Part shown: positions 8,331 through 18,433 of the stretch, one piece after another | How the letters are laid out: the number at the start of each line of letters is the position of its first letter | How positions within the stretch are numbered: position 1 is the stretch's first letter | Source: Roseovarius halotolerans | Lineage (GTDB): Bacteria; Pseudomonadota; Alphaproteobacteria; Rhodobacterales; Rhodobacteraceae | Direction: 5' to 3' | Length of the DNA stretch: 64,000 bases | Assembly: GCF_900172255.1 (NCBI RefSeq) | Contig: NZ_FWFU01000003.1 | Coordinates: 62,001 to 126,000 of the forward strand | Notes under the pieces: model-generated | What the model was told of the DNA's origin: nothing | Databases searched by the model: none | The model's input: only the letters and a program-made list of their open reading frames with translations | Translations under genes and position numbers: made by a program

Positions 8331-9109
8331 GCGTTCTCTGCTTTCTTGTTGTAGTCGTGAATCACGGCCAGACCGTGCATTGTCAGATCGTCCTCTATGC
8401 TGTCGAACAGCATCTCGCCCTGCGCGAACAGCGGCGCAAGCCCGCCTGTCCCAATGATACGCATGGGCCGTTCATATTCCGCGCGGATGCGATCGCAGAT
8501 ACCGGTCACAAGCCCCACATAGCCCCAGAACACGCCCGACTGCATGCACTCTACCGTGTTGGTTCCAATGACTTTTTGCGGCATCGTCACATCCACATGC
8601 GGCAGCGCCGCCGCCGCCGTGTGCAGCGCCTCGAGGCTCAGGTTGACCCCGGGCGCAATCACGCCCCCGACATAGGCGCCGTCATGGGCCACCACGTCGA
8701 ATGTGGTCGCCGTGCCAAAATCCACCACGATCAGATCGCCGCCATGCCGGTCATAGGCCCCGGCCGTATTGACCAGACGGTCCGGCCCCACCTGCGTCCC
8801 CGGATCGACCCGCGGCGGCTGGGGCAACAGGCATTCGGGCTTGCCCACCACCATCGGGCGGCAACCGAAGAACCTGTCGGCAAAGACCCGGAGGTTGAAC
8901 ACCACCCGCGGCACCGTCGACGAGATGATGACATCAGTGATGTCCGCCTCGATCCCGTAATGCTTCACCAGCGTCGAGAACCATGTAAAATAGGCGTCCG
9001 CCGTGCGTGCATGATGGGTCGACGTGCGCAGCGTGCACAGGAATGTCGAGCCGTCCCAGATCGAGAAGACGGTATTGGTGTTGCCACAGTCGATCGCCAG
9101 AAGCATCAT
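8327..9109 (-). CDS. coaX: Type III pantothenate kinase
   Basis: A 260-residue ASKHA-fold kinase that phosphorylates pantothenate, the first step of coenzyme A synthesis. It opens MMLLAIDCGNTNTVFSIWDG, with the phosphate-binding loop DCGNTNT at 7-13. It continues with GPDRLVNTAGA, the second phosphate motif DFGTATTFDVV, the GGVIAPGVNLSLEAL segment specific to CoaX, and GTGGLAPLF. Type III kinases need a monovalent cation and resist CoA feedback inhibition (family knowledge). The gene sits between birA and rnj, 8 bases after the birA stop and overlapping rnj by 4, an order conserved downstream of nuoN in related genomes. Confidence 0.96.
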   Translation of the reverse strand: MMLLAIDCGNTNTVFSIWDGSTFLCTLRTSTHHARTADAYFTWFSTLVKHYGIEADITDVIISSTVPRVVFNLRVFADRFFGCRPMVVGKPECLLPQPPRVDPGTQVGPDRLVNTAGAYDRHGGDLIVVDFGTATTFDVVAHDGAYVGGVIAPGVNLSLEALHTAAAALPHVDVTMPQKVIGTNTVECMQSGVFWGYVGLVTGICDRIRAEYERPMRIIGTGGLAPLFAQGEMLFDSIEDDLTMHGLAVIHDYNKKAENA

Positions 9110-9117
9110 TCGCCCCT

Positions 9118-9867
9118 TCAGAAAAAGACCTCGGCCGCCGGGATGGCATGCCGCGATTTCGCTGTTGTTAGAACAAGATTACCCGCTTCGTCCACCGTCT
9201 CGAAGGTTCCGGTGATCTCGTTGCGGGTGGTGCGCGCGGTGATAACCTCGCCCAGTTTTGCCGCCCGCTCCAGCCATGCAGCCCTGATTGGCGCGAAACC
9301 ATATGTGGTGAACTGCGCCTCGTAGTGCGCATAGGCGGGCGCCAGCAGGTCGAGAAGTTCCTCGGGCGTGACCCGCACGCCGGTCTCGGACAGCAGCGAA
9401 ACCGGTCGCAACGCCCCCGCCTCCACCTGTGCCTGGTCCGGCGCCGACACGAGGTTCACGCCGATCCCGATGGCAAAATAGGACATGCCTCCCCCGCTGC
9501 CCGCACTTTCCAGCAGGATTCCAGCCAGCTTGCCCCCGTTCAGCAACACGTCATTGGGCCATTTGAGGGTGAACCCCTCGGCCCGCCCCGTCGCGCTCAC
9601 GAAGGCATCGAACAGCGCCAGCGACGCCACGAAGGAGCGCAGCGCGACCTTGTCAGGGCTCTCGGTCGGGCGCATCGCAAGGGTCGCCGCGAAATTGCCC
9701 TCGGGGTTTGCCCAGGCCCGCCCGCGCCGCCCGCGTGCCGCACTCTGGCGCAGCGCGAGGATCCATTCGGGGCCACGCAGAGAGCCCGCGATGCGCGCCG
9801 CCTCGGCATTGGTGCTGTCGACCTCCTCCAGCACCCGGCGCCCGACGCCCTCGGGCCAGCCCGTCAT
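9118..9867 (-). CDS. birA: Biotin-[acetyl-CoA-carboxylase] ligase
   Basis: Residues DSTNAEAARIAG, the biotinyl-adenylate loop ARGRRGRAWANPEGN, LKWPNDVLLNGGKLAGILLE and IGIGVNLVSAP identify biotin protein ligase. From the ATG at 9867 the protein is about 249 residues. It lacks the N-terminal winged helix of E. coli BirA, so it is a group I ligase without repressor function. It attaches biotin to the lysine of carboxylases such as the LiuD subunit encoded at 30.9-32.9 kb. An in-frame start at 9903 is possible but would begin inside the hairpin that follows nuoN. The C-terminal SH3-like domain (EVITARTTRNEITGTFETVDEAG, shortened) is present. Confidence 0.93.
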   Translation of the reverse strand: MTGWPEGVGRRVLEEVDSTNAEAARIAGSLRGPEWILALRQSAARGRRGRAWANPEGNFAATLAMRPTESPDKVALRSFVASLALFDAFVSATGRAEGFTLKWPNDVLLNGGKLAGILLESAGSGGGMSYFAIGIGVNLVSAPDQAQVEAGALRPVSLLSETGVRVTPEELLDLLAPAYAHYEAQFTTYGFAPIRAAWLERAAKLGEVITARTTRNEITGTFETVDEAGNLVLTTAKSRHAIPAAEVFF

Positions 9868-9908
9868 CGTGCCACCCGCATCTCGATGCGCACGAAACCG
9901 CACCCTGA

Positions 9909-9945
9909 AACGAAGCGGCGCGCCCGAGGCGCGCCACCTTTCGTT
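9909..9945 (-). terminator. Hairpin terminator after nuoN
   Basis: On the minus strand AACGAA pairs with TTCGTT and, inside that, GGCGCGCC pairs with a second GGCGCGCC around a TCG loop. A short T-run follows. It lies between the nuoN stop and birA, so it probably ends or attenuates the nuo transcript before birA-coaX-rnj. Confidence 0.65.
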
Positions 9946-9966
9946 GAGATGTGATGCGTCAGCGGC

Positions 9967-11400
9967 TCAGTTGACAAGGGTCGCCGCCGCAGCCTGCGCC
10001 AGCGTCTCGACGCCGAACATGTTGATGATCCCCACCACCATCAGCGCAGCAGAGGCCATCAGGAAACCCCATTGCACCGGTGAACGCGCTGTCTCCAGCG
10101 GTTCGCGCTCTTCGCCGAAATACATGTAATAGACGATGCGCAGGTAATAGAATGCCCCGATAACCGAGGCCACCACGCCCGCAACCGCCAGCCATGTCAG
10201 TCCGCCCTCATAGGCGGCGCGCAGCACATAGAGCTTGCCGAAGAAGCCCAGCAGCGGCGGCACACCGGCCAGGCTGAACAGCAGGATCATCATCGCCAGC
10301 GCCCGGCCAGGATGCGCGCGCGAATACATGTTCAGGCTCTCGATCTCGGTGATCGGCTGCCCGTCGCGCTCCATCGAAAGGATAAAGGCGAAAGTGCCGA
10401 TATTCATCGTCACGTAGATCGCCATGTAGACCAGCATCGCCTGCACGCCAAAGGCATTGCCGGCCGCCAGCCCCATCAGCGCATAGCCCATATGCGCGAT
10501 CGAGGAATAGGCCATCAGCCGCTTGATATCGGTCTGCCCGATCGCCGCGATCGCGCCAAGGAACATGGACAGCAGGCTCAAGACCGCGATCACCTGTTGC
10601 CAGTCGCCCATGACACCGCCAAAGGCGTCATGCACCACCCGCGCAAGCAGTGCCATCGCCGCGACCTTGGGCGCGGTGGCGAAGAAGGCCGTGATCGGGG
10701 TCGGCGACCCTTCATAGACATCGGGCGTCCACATGTGGAAGGGCACGGCCGAAACCTTGAAAGCCAGCCCCGACAGCACGAAGACAAGACCAATCAGCAG
10801 GCCCACCGGCGCCTGACCGTCGGCCGCCGCGATGATGCCCGAAAACAGCGTCGTGCCCGCATAGCCATATGTCAGCGAGGCCCCGTAAAGCAGCAGGCCA
10901 GAGCTGAGCGCGCCAAGCACGAAATACTTGAGACCCGCCTCGGTCGATTTGGCACTGTCACGGCGCAACGCGGCCACCACGTAAAGCGCCAGCGATTGCA
11001 GTTCGAGCCCCATGTAGAGCGCCATCAGATCCCCGGCACTGACCATCAGCATCATGCCGACCACAGCCAGCGCCAGCAGCACCGGATATTCAAAGCGCAG
11101 GATCTTGCGCCGCGTCATGTATTCCTGGCCCATCACCATGACCGCAGCAGCGCTCAACAGGATCGTGACCTTGGCGAAGCGGGCGAAGGCATCGTCGTTG
11201 AACATGCCGTCGAAGGCGGTGCGCGTGCCCTGCCCGGTCGTGCCGATCCACAGCGCCATCACCGTGAACAGCGCCGCCGTCAGCCAAAGCAGCATGCCCG
11301 CCATCCGGTCGCGCCCGGTATAGGCCGTGAACAGAAGCGCCGCGATCGCATAGACCGAGATCACGATCTCGGGCAGAATGATATTCAGATCAGCCTGCAT
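9967..11400 (-). CDS. nuoN: NADH-quinone oxidoreductase subunit N
   Basis: A 477-residue antiporter-like membrane subunit of complex I with about 14 hydrophobic segments. The core resembles Mrp antiporters: [56 protein letters not shown] (conserved Lys in the discontinuous helix region) and [18 protein letters not shown]. It forms one of the proton channels of the membrane arm. It is the last nuo gene, 15 bases after nuoM, and a terminator-like hairpin follows its stop. Confidence 0.97.
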   Translation of the reverse strand: MQADLNIILPEIVISVYAIAALLFTAYTGRDRMAGMLLWLTAALFTVMALWIGTTGQGTRTAFDGMFNDDAFARFAKVTILLSAAAVMVMGQEYMTRRKILRFEYPVLLALAVVGMMLMVSAGDLMALYMGLELQSLALYVVAALRRDSAKSTEAGLKYFVLGALSSGLLLYGASLTYGYAGTTLFSGIIAAADGQAPVGLLIGLVFVLSGLAFKVSAVPFHMWTPDVYEGSPTPITAFFATAPKVAAMALLARVVHDAFGGVMGDWQQVIAVLSLLSMFLGAIAAIGQTDIKRLMAYSSIAHMGYALMGLAAGNAFGVQAMLVYMAIYVTMNIGTFAFILSMERDGQPITEIESLNMYSRAHPGRALAMMILLFSLAGVPPLLGFFGKLYVLRAAYEGGLTWLAVAGVVASVIGAFYYLRIVYYMYFGEEREPLETARSPVQWGFLMASAALMVVGIINMFGVETLAQAAAATLVN

Positions 11401-11415
11401 TTCTCAGGGCCTCCG

Positions 11416-12963
11416 TTAATGCTGCGCCGCGGCCAGCTGGTTGGCGGAGTGCGCCTCAGCCAGGGCCGTGTCGTAGTTTGAAATCAGGGCTTCGACCGCG
11501 GGGCCGGTGATATCGGTGACGAGGCTGGGATAGACGCCCAGCAGAAGGGTCATCACCACCAGCGGCGCAAAGATCGCACGCTCGCGCCCGGTCATGTCGG
11601 TGATCGACTTGAGGCTTTCCTTGATCAGGTCACCCAGAACCACCCTGCGATAGAGCCAGAGAGCATAGGCCGCGCTCAGGATCACGCCAACCGTGGCCAC
11701 CGCGGCGACCCAGGTGTTGACCTGGAAGACCCCGACCAGCGTCAGGAACTCGCCGATGAACCCGCTGGTGCCGGGCAGGCCGACATTTGCCATCGTGAAC
11801 AGCATGAAGATCAGCGCATAGGCCGGCATCCGGTTGACCAGCCCGCCATAGGCGTCGATCTCCCGCGTGTGCATCCGGTCATAGATCACCCCGACGCAGA
11901 GGAACAGCGCCCCCGAGATGAAGCCATGGCTGACCATCTGGAAGATCGCGCCGTCGATACCCTGCTGGTTGGCGGCGAAAATCCCCATGGTGACGTAACC
12001 CATATGCGCCACCGAGGAATAGGCGATGAGCTTCTTCATGTCCTCCTGCGCCAACGCCACCAGCGATGTGTAGACGATGGCGATGGCCGACATCCACAGG
12101 ATCAGCGGCGTCAGGACCTCGGCCCCAACCGGGAACATCGGCAGGCTGAACCGCAGGAAACCGTAACCGCCCATCTTCAGCAGGATCGCCGCAAGCACCA
12201 CCGACCCGGCGGTCGGTGCCTGGACGTGCGCATCGGGCAGCCAGGTATGCACCGGCCACATCGGCATCTTGACCGCGAAACTGGCGAAGAAGGCGATGAA
12301 CATCAGCGTCTGCATCCCGCCGACAATATGAATCCCGAGGATGCTGAAACTTTCCGAGCCGAACTGGTGATTGAGCAGCGTCACGATATCCGTGGTGCCC
12401 GCATCCGAGAACATGGCCACCATCGCCACCAGCATCAGCACCGAGCCAAGGAAGGTATAGAGGAAGAACTTGAAGCTCGCGTAGATCCGCTCCTTGCCGC
12501 CCCAGATCCCGATAATCAGGAACATCGGGATCAGCCCGGCCTCGAAGAACAGGTAGAACAGCACGAGGTCCAGCGCCATGAACACGCCCAGCATGAGCGT
12601 TTCAAGGATCAGGAAGGCAATCATGTATTCCTTGACCCGCTTGGTCACGCCCCAGGATGCGGCGATGGTCAGCGGCATGATGAAGGTCGTCAGCATCACG
12701 AAGAGCACGCTGATCCCGTCCACGCCCATCTTGTATTTCAGCCCCAGAAGCCACTGGCGCTCCTCGACGAACTGAAATCCGGTGTCGCTGGGATCAAAGC
12801 CCACGAGAATGAAGATCGACACGATGAAGGTCAGCGAGGTGGCGATCAGCGCCACCCACTTGGCGCTGCGCTGCGCAGCCGCATCCTCGCCGCGCAGGAA
12901 GATCGCCAGGATCGCCGCCGCAATCGCGGGGATGAACGTGGTGATGGAAAGAAGGTTATCCAT
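11416..12963 (-). CDS. nuoM: NADH-quinone oxidoreductase subunit M
   Basis: A 515-residue antiporter-like subunit. It shows [22 protein letters not shown] (with the conserved TM5 Glu in FFEAGL), [31 protein letters not shown] and [18 protein letters not shown]. These mark the second of the three proton-pumping subunits of complex I. The start ATG shares one base with the nuoL stop (TAATG), implying coupled translation. The length and 14-helix hydrophobic pattern are typical. Confidence 0.97.
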   Translation of the reverse strand: MDNLLSITTFIPAIAAAILAIFLRGEDAAAQRSAKWVALIATSLTFIVSIFILVGFDPSDTGFQFVEERQWLLGLKYKMGVDGISVLFVMLTTFIMPLTIAASWGVTKRVKEYMIAFLILETLMLGVFMALDLVLFYLFFEAGLIPMFLIIGIWGGKERIYASFKFFLYTFLGSVLMLVAMVAMFSDAGTTDIVTLLNHQFGSESFSILGIHIVGGMQTLMFIAFFASFAVKMPMWPVHTWLPDAHVQAPTAGSVVLAAILLKMGGYGFLRFSLPMFPVGAEVLTPLILWMSAIAIVYTSLVALAQEDMKKLIAYSSVAHMGYVTMGIFAANQQGIDGAIFQMVSHGFISGALFLCVGVIYDRMHTREIDAYGGLVNRMPAYALIFMLFTMANVGLPGTSGFIGEFLTLVGVFQVNTWVAAVATVGVILSAAYALWLYRRVVLGDLIKESLKSITDMTGRERAIFAPLVVMTLLLGVYPSLVTDITGPAVEALISNYDTALAEAHSANQLAAAQH

Positions 12964-15068
12964 TATTCAGCCCCCCCGATGAAGGTCATCCATGTCACGA
13001 GGACCGCGATCCCGATCACCATCGCGAAGGCATAGGTGAAGATGTAGCCCGATTGCGCCCGCCCCGCGAGCCGCGTGAAGAAGGGCACGATCCCCATCGC
13101 CACACCGTTGATCGACCCGTCGATCACATCGCCATCACCGCGTCGCCAAAGCAACCTGCCAAGCGATTTGGCCGGCTGAACGATGAGGAAATCGTAGATC
13201 TCGTCGAAATACCACTTGTTGAGCAGGAAAAGATAAAGTGGCCGCTGGTTCTCGGCGACGCGGCGCGGCATGGCCGGATCCCAGACATAGAACCAAAGTG
13301 CAAGGACGAGGCCGGTCAGCATCGCCACGAAGGGGCTGACCTTGACCCAGGCCGGAACGCCATGTGCCGCATCGAGAACGGTGTTCTCGGGACCGACATG
13401 AATGGCGCCTTCGCCCGGCTGGCCGGTGAATGCGTAATGATGCTCGCCGGCGGCGGCGGCACCCTCTTCGCCATGCGCTGCGGCCTCGGCGGTGTCACCG
13501 CCCTCTGCGGCCTGACCATGTTCCGATGCCTCGGCATAGGGCACGCCGAAGAACTTCGCGACCTGGTCGGTATGCCCGAAGAAGCTGCTATACCACAGCA
13601 TCCCCGAGAAGATCGCACCAAGCGCCAGAACGCCAAGCGGCACCAGCATGACAGCCGGGCTTTCATGGGCGTGGTCGTGGGTGTGCTTGTCGCCGCGCGG
13701 CTTGCCCCAGAAGGTCATGAACATCAGCCGCCAGCTGTAGAAGCTGGTGAACAGCGCCGCGATCACCAGCATCCAGAAGGCATAGCCCCCCATCGAACCG
13801 GCATAGGCCACCTCGATCACCGCATCCTTGCTGAGGAACCCGGCAAAGCCGATATGGGTCAGCGGAATGCCGACGCCGGTGATCGCCAGCGTTCCGATCA
13901 GCATCGCCCAGAACGTATAGGGCAGTTTCTTGCGCAGGCCGCCATAGTTGCGCATGTCCTGCTCGTGATGCATCCCGTGGATGACCGAACCGGCCCCCAG
14001 GAACAGCATCGCCTTGAAGAAGGCGTGGGTCAGCAGGTGGAACATCGCCACGCTGTAGACACCCAGACCCGCGGCCACGAACATGTAGCCAAGCTGCGAA
14101 CAGGTCGAATAGGCGATCACGCGCTTGATGTCGTTCTGCACCAGGCCCACGGTCGCCGCGAAAAACGCGGTCGAAGCGCCGATGAAGGTGACGAATGCCA
14201 TCGCCTCGGGGGCGTATTCCATGATCGGCGACATCCGGCAGACCAGGAAAACACCCGCCGTCACCATTGTCGCGGCGTGGATCAGCGCCGACACCGGGGT
14301 CGGGCCTTCCATCGCGTCCGGCAGCCATGTGTGCAGGAACAGCTGCGCCGATTTGCCCATGGCCCCGACGAACAGAAGGAAGGCGATCAGGTTGGCCGCA
14401 TTCCATTCGGTCCAAAGGAAGGTCAGTTGCGTCTCGGCCAGTTCCGGCCCCGCGGCGAAGATATCCTCGAAACGGATCGAGTCGGTCAGGAAATAGATCG
14501 CCATGATGCCAAGCGCGAAGCCGAAGTCACCGACCCGGTTCACCACGAAAGCCTTGATCGACGCCGCATTGGCGCTCGGCTTGCGGAAATAGAAACCGAT
14601 CAGCAGATACGAGGCGAGGCCCACGCCCTCCCAGCCAAAGAACATCTGCGCCAGGTTGTCGGCGGTGACCAGCATGAGCATGGCGAAGGTGAAGAACGAC
14701 AGATACGCGAAGAACCGTGGGCGGTAGCTTTCGGTCTCGCTGAAATTCTCGTCATGGGCCATGTAGCCCATTGAATAGAGATGCACGAGCGCCGACACCG
14801 TCGTCACCACGATCAGCATGATCGCCGTCAGACGATCCAGCCGGATCGACCATTCGGTGCTCAGCGTGCCCGACTGGATCCAGTCGAGGATATGGATGAT
14901 ATGCGTCTCGCCATCATGGCCCAGGAACACGACCCAGGACAGGATGCAGGACAGGAACAGAAGGCCCGTCGTCAGCCATTGCGCGCCCATGTCCCCGATG
15001 ATGCGCCAGCCGAAGCCCGCGATGATCGCCCCGATGAGAGGCGCGAAGAGGATCGTTTGCTCAATCAT
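12963..15068 (-). CDS. nuoL: NADH-quinone oxidoreductase subunit L
   Basis: A 701-residue distal pump subunit of complex I. Core motifs are [18 protein letters not shown] (TM5 Glu), [46 protein letters not shown] and FLSKDAVIE. The C-terminal part supplies the long lateral helix that braces the other pumps. Between the core and the last helices there is a hydrophilic stretch with a His cluster ([10 protein letters not shown]) and an Ala/Glu/His-rich loop, longer than in E. coli but usual in this bacterial group. The gene starts 4 bases after the nuoK stop. Confidence 0.97.
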   Translation of the reverse strand: MIEQTILFAPLIGAIIAGFGWRIIGDMGAQWLTTGLLFLSCILSWVVFLGHDGETHIIHILDWIQSGTLSTEWSIRLDRLTAIMLIVVTTVSALVHLYSMGYMAHDENFSETESYRPRFFAYLSFFTFAMLMLVTADNLAQMFFGWEGVGLASYLLIGFYFRKPSANAASIKAFVVNRVGDFGFALGIMAIYFLTDSIRFEDIFAAGPELAETQLTFLWTEWNAANLIAFLLFVGAMGKSAQLFLHTWLPDAMEGPTPVSALIHAATMVTAGVFLVCRMSPIMEYAPEAMAFVTFIGASTAFFAATVGLVQNDIKRVIAYSTCSQLGYMFVAAGLGVYSVAMFHLLTHAFFKAMLFLGAGSVIHGMHHEQDMRNYGGLRKKLPYTFWAMLIGTLAITGVGIPLTHIGFAGFLSKDAVIEVAYAGSMGGYAFWMLVIAALFTSFYSWRLMFMTFWGKPRGDKHTHDHAHESPAVMLVPLGVLALGAIFSGMLWYSSFFGHTDQVAKFFGVPYAEASEHGQAAEGGDTAEAAAHGEEGAAAAGEHHYAFTGQPGEGAIHVGPENTVLDAAHGVPAWVKVSPFVAMLTGLVLALWFYVWDPAMPRRVAENQRPLYLFLLNKWYFDEIYDFLIVQPAKSLGRLLWRRGDGDVIDGSINGVAMGIVPFFTRLAGRAQSGYIFTYAFAMVIGIAVLVTWMTFIGGAE

Positions 15069-15072
15069 CGGA

Positions 15073-15378
15073 TCAGCCTTTCATCACGTTGACATCTTCC
15101 ACGGCAATGGTGCCGCGATTGCGGAAGAAGCAGACGAGGATGGCCAGCCCGATCGCAGCCTCGGCCGCCGCGACCGTCAGCACGAAGAGGGTAAAGACCT
15201 GCCCCACCAGATCGCCCAGATGGGCGGAAAAGGCCACGAGGTTGATATTGACCGACAGCAGCATCAGTTCGATCGACATCAAGAGGATGATGACGTTCTT
15301 CCGGTTGAGGAAGAGGCCGAATATCCCGATGACGAACAGCGCCGCCGCGACCGCCAGGTAATGTTCAATTCCAATCAT
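15073..15378 (-). CDS. nuoK: NADH-quinone oxidoreductase subunit K
   Basis: A 101-residue protein with three transmembrane helices, the normal NuoK length. [33 protein letters not shown] carries the conserved membrane Glu of helix 2 (SIELML), and [12 protein letters not shown] carries that of helix 3. NuoK links the quinone site to the pump modules. A 95-base gap separates it from nuoJ, the second-longest gap in the operon. That gap contains a stem-loop (GGTTCG at 15423-15428 pairing with CGAACC at 15442-15447), which may help set the relative expression of nuoKLMN. Confidence 0.97.
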   Translation of the reverse strand: MIGIEHYLAVAAALFVIGIFGLFLNRKNVIILLMSIELMLLSVNINLVAFSAHLGDLVGQVFTLFVLTVAAAEAAIGLAILVCFFRNRGTIAVEDVNVMKG

Positions 15379-15473
15379 ACGTGTCCCTCCGGGCCGCGCC
15401 CGTCCGTCTTTGTCTTTGCGTTGGTTCGCGCCCTTGAGGCCCGAACCGGTCGTCGTCTCCGGCGTGCCCTCGC

Positions 15474-16082
15474 CTAAAGGCCCTGCCCCGGCTTCACGTC
15501 CTTCAGTTCCATCGCCTTGGCCGGATCGCGATACATCTGCGCCAGGACGTCCTGACGCTTGATGTCGGTGCGGTGGCGCAACGTCAGCACGATCGCTCCG
15601 ATCATCGCCACCAGAAGGATCAGACCAGCAGTCTGGAACAGAAGGAAATACTTGTCATAGATCAGCAGCCCCAGGGCGGCGGTGTTCTCGACCCCCTCGG
15701 GCGTCACCGCCGCCCGCGCCGATTCCGCGCCCTCGGCCATCTGCCAGTTGCCATAGGCCAGCCCGAACTGCATCAGCAGGATCACCCCGATCAGCAGCGC
15801 CAGCGGCATGTATTTCGCCATTTCCGCTTTCAGCTCGGCGAAATCCACATCCAGCATCATCACCACGAACAGGAACAGCACCGCGACTGCGCCCACATAG
15901 ACGATGATCAACAGCATCGCCACGAATTCGGCCCCCAGCAGAACGAAAAGCCCCGCCGAACTGATGAAGGCCAGGATCAGCCATAGCACCGAATGCACCG
16001 GATTGCGGCTGATCACGGTAAACAGCCCCCCCACCAGCGCCGATACCGCGAAAAGATAGAATGACAGCACCGCGATGCTCAT
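15474..16082 (-). CDS. nuoJ: NADH-quinone oxidoreductase subunit J
   Basis: A 202-residue protein with five hydrophobic helices. The signature [38 protein letters not shown] includes the pi-bulge helix ([17 protein letters not shown]) that moves during complex I turnover. Its ATG overlaps the stop of the upstream carboxymuconolactone-decarboxylase-like gene by four bases (ATGA), tying synthesis of this core subunit to that accessory protein. Confidence 0.96.
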   Translation of the reverse strand: MSIAVLSFYLFAVSALVGGLFTVISRNPVHSVLWLILAFISSAGLFVLLGAEFVAMLLIIVYVGAVAVLFLFVVMMLDVDFAELKAEMAKYMPLALLIGVILLMQFGLAYGNWQMAEGAESARAAVTPEGVENTAALGLLIYDKYFLLFQTAGLILLVAMIGAIVLTLRHRTDIKRQDVLAQMYRDPAKAMELKDVKPGQGL

Positions 16083-16492
16083 GTCTCGTTATCCTTTTCC
16101 TCGTTCTCGTCCAGAACCTCGCGGGCGAAATCCATCGCCCGGTTCATCGACGGGATGCCGGCAAAGACCGCCATCTGGGCGATCGTCTCGGCGATTTCCT
16201 CCGCGGTAGCGCCCGCCGCCAGGGCGTGGCGCACCGTCATGCGGATCTGCGTGTCGTTCTGAGCGCCGAGCATGGTCAGCCCCGCCAGCGTCAGCAAAAG
16301 CCGCGTTTTCGCATCCAGCCCCTCGCTGCTGATGCCCTTGCCGAAGGTCAGCTCCATCAGCTCCTTCGGCAGGGTCGGCCAGAGCTTCTCCATCCCCTTG
16401 GGCGTGAACGACTCGAGCGCGGGATTCATGGCTTTCGCCATCTCCTGCGCCTGCGTCATCATCGCTTCAAAGGGATTCTTGGGGTCACTCAT
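16079..16492 (-). CDS. Carboxymuconolactone decarboxylase-like protein in nuo operon
   Basis: A 137-residue, all-helical CMD/AhpD-fold protein: [29 protein letters not shown], then [38 protein letters not shown]. This is the gamma-carboxymuconolactone decarboxylase layout. The CxxC redox pair of AhpD is absent, so it is not an AhpD-type peroxidase reductase. No protocatechuate genes are nearby, so a role in that pathway is unlikely. Four-base ATGA overlaps at both ends couple it to nuoI and nuoJ. A function connected with complex I is inferred from position only. The ATG at 16492 was chosen from the overlap; longer in-frame starts lie inside nuoI. Confidence 0.88.
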   Translation of the reverse strand: MSDPKNPFEAMMTQAQEMAKAMNPALESFTPKGMEKLWPTLPKELMELTFGKGISSEGLDAKTRLLLTLAGLTMLGAQNDTQIRMTVRHALAAGATAEEIAETIAQMAVFAGIPSMNRAMDFAREVLDENEEKDNET

Positions 16493-16983
16493 CTGTAAGG
16501 CGCGTCCAGTTCGAGGTTGCGGGCGATCTCGGCTTCCCAGCGGTCTCCGTTTTCCAGCAGCTTCTGCTTGTCGTAGAACAGCTCTTCGCGGGTCTCGGTG
16601 GCGAATTCGAAATTCGGCCCCTCGACGATCGCATCCACCGGGCAGGCCTCCTGGCAGAAGCCGCAATAGATGCATTTCGTCATGTCGATGTCATAGCGCG
16701 TGGTGCGCCGACTGCCATCGTCGCGCGGCTCGGCGTCGATGGTGATCGCCTGCGCAGGGCAGATCGCCTCGCACAGCTTGCACGCGATGCAGCGCTCCTC
16801 GCCGTTGGGATACCGGCGCAGGGCGTGCTCGCCGCGAAACCGCGGGCTGAGCGGGCCTTTTTCATGCGGATAGTTCAACGTCGCCTTGGGCGCGAAGAAA
16901 TACTTCAGGCCCAGCCCGAAACCCTTGAAGAAATCCTTGAGCAGGAAATAGCCCGCCGCGCGTCCGTAATCGATGTTCGCCAT
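16489..16983 (-). CDS. nuoI: NADH-quinone oxidoreductase subunit I
   Basis: A 164-residue ferredoxin-like subunit of the peripheral arm. Two [4Fe-4S] motifs are present: [12 protein letters not shown] and [12 protein letters not shown], the ligands of clusters N6a and N6b that carry electrons to N2. The N-terminal amphipathic region ([22 protein letters not shown], interrupted) anchors it to the membrane arm. [18 protein letters not shown] is the typical lead-in. It starts 3 bases after nuoH and overlaps the next gene by 4. Confidence 0.98.
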   Translation of the reverse strand: MANIDYGRAAGYFLLKDFFKGFGLGLKYFFAPKATLNYPHEKGPLSPRFRGEHALRRYPNGEERCIACKLCEAICPAQAITIDAEPRDDGSRRTTRYDIDMTKCIYCGFCQEACPVDAIVEGPNFEFATETREELFYDKQKLLENGDRWEAEIARNLELDAPYR

Positions 16984-16986
16984 GGC

Positions 16987-18024
16987 TCAGCCTCCAATCG
17001 CCCAGCGTGCCCACATGCCGCCAAGCACTTCGAATTTCGCAAGAAACGCCACGATCACCACCCATGCCAGCGACAGCGGCAGGAACACCTTCCAGCCGAT
17101 CCGCATGAGCTGATCGTAACGGTAACGCGGGGTGATCGCCTTGATCATCGCGAAGATGAAGAAGAAGAACGCCATCTTGCCGACCATCCACAGCGCGCCA
17201 TCCGGCAAGCCCGGAATCGGCGACAGCCAGCCACCGAAGAACAGCAGCGACGTAAGCGCACACATCAGGAAGATCGCGATATATTCCCCGGCCATGAACA
17301 ACAGGAACGGTGTCGCGGAATATTCCACCTGATAGCCCGCCACCAGCTCGGATTCGGCTTCGGGCAGGTCAAAGGGCGGCCGGTTGGTTTCGGCCAGCGC
17401 CGAGATGAAGAACAGGAACACCATCGGCAGATGCGGCAGCCAGTACCAGCCGAAAAAGCCGTATGCCGTGTCCTGCGCCGCGACGATTGCGCCGAAATTC
17501 ATCGACCCGGTCGAAATGATCACGCCGATGATGATCAACCCGATGCTGACCTCATAGGAAATCATCTGCGCCGCAGAGCGCAGCGAACCGAGGAACGGGT
17601 ATTTCGAGTTCGACGCCCAACCGCCCATGATCACGCCGTAGACCTCCAGCGAGGACACCGCGAAAACGAACAGGATGGCGACATTGATGTCGCTCAGCAC
17701 CCAGCCCTCGTTGAAAGGAATCACCGCCCAGGCCAGGATCGCCAACACGAAACTGGTCATCGGCGCCAGCATGAACACCGCCTTGTCGGCGCCCGCCGGA
17801 ACGACCACCTCCTTGACCACGTATTTCAACGCGTCCGCGACCGATTGCAGAATTCCGAAGACACCCACCACGTTCGGCCCCCGGCGCATCTGAACCGCAG
17901 CCCAGATCTTGCGGTCCCCGTAGACCAGGAACAACAGCGAGATCATCACGAAACCCACCACGGCAAGACATTGCGCCACGATGATCACCGCGATCCCGAA
18001 CGGGGTTGTAAAGAAGTCAGCCAT
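16987..18024 (-). CDS. nuoH: NADH-quinone oxidoreductase subunit H
   Basis: A 345-residue membrane subunit forming most of the quinone entry channel. Signature stretches are [59 protein letters not shown] and [23 protein letters not shown], all diagnostic of ND1/NuoH with their conserved acidic residues. It is preceded by a lipoprotein gene at a 7-base distance. Confidence 0.98.
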   Translation of the reverse strand: MADFFTTPFGIAVIIVAQCLAVVGFVMISLLFLVYGDRKIWAAVQMRRGPNVVGVFGILQSVADALKYVVKEVVVPAGADKAVFMLAPMTSFVLAILAWAVIPFNEGWVLSDINVAILFVFAVSSLEVYGVIMGGWASNSKYPFLGSLRSAAQMISYEVSIGLIIIGVIISTGSMNFGAIVAAQDTAYGFFGWYWLPHLPMVFLFFISALAETNRPPFDLPEAESELVAGYQVEYSATPFLLFMAGEYIAIFLMCALTSLLFFGGWLSPIPGLPDGALWMVGKMAFFFFIFAMIKAITPRYRYDQLMRIGWKVFLPLSLAWVVIVAFLAKFEVLGGMWARWAIGG

Positions 18025-18031
18025 CAGGTCC

Positions 18032-18433
18032 TCACACCATCGGTATTCCGTTTTCCGCGCAATCGGCGGCGACGACTTCTGCGTCCATCGTCTTCAATCC
18101 TCGGGGCAGCGCAGACGAGATCGTATAAACCGCATCGCCGTGCCAGATGCCACCCGCTTCGTCGATATTCGTGCGCAAATGCCGTGCAAATCCGTATCCC
18201 CGGATCAACGTGTACTGCGCCGCGGCGCAATCGGCATACCGGCTCACATCCTCGCGGTTGCGCGCGCCGGTCATCGTGACCTTGAAACTCACGAGGTCGT
18301 CGCCCAGCAGACGGGTTTCGACGCCCTGGTAGTCGGGGCTGAAAGCCACGCGCGACGGATCGGTCGCCTCGCATCCCGAGACGGCCCCGGCACATAGCAG
18401 CCAGACCGAGGATATGAATGCCGCGCGTGCCAT
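18032..18433 (-). CDS. Predicted lipoprotein between nuoG and nuoH
   Basis: A 133-residue protein with a lipoprotein signal peptide ([15 protein letters not shown], lipobox ending at Cys21). The ATG shares one base with the nuoG stop (TGATG), so it is translationally coupled. The mature part contains a [12 protein letters not shown] segment, a central Cys (YADCAAAQY) and a second Cys near the C-terminus (AADC). Its VTM...RY...A..Y..I spacing resembles the lipoprotein at 20969-21298 in the same operon, and the two may be diverged relatives. No known domain. An envelope function linked to complex I is a positional inference. Confidence 0.75.
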   Translation of the reverse strand: MARAAFISSVWLLCAGAVSGCEATDPSRVAFSPDYQGVETRLLGDDLVSFKVTMTGARNREDVSRYADCAAAQYTLIRGYGFARHLRTNIDEAGGIWHGDAVYTISSALPRGLKTMDAEVVAADCAENGIPMV

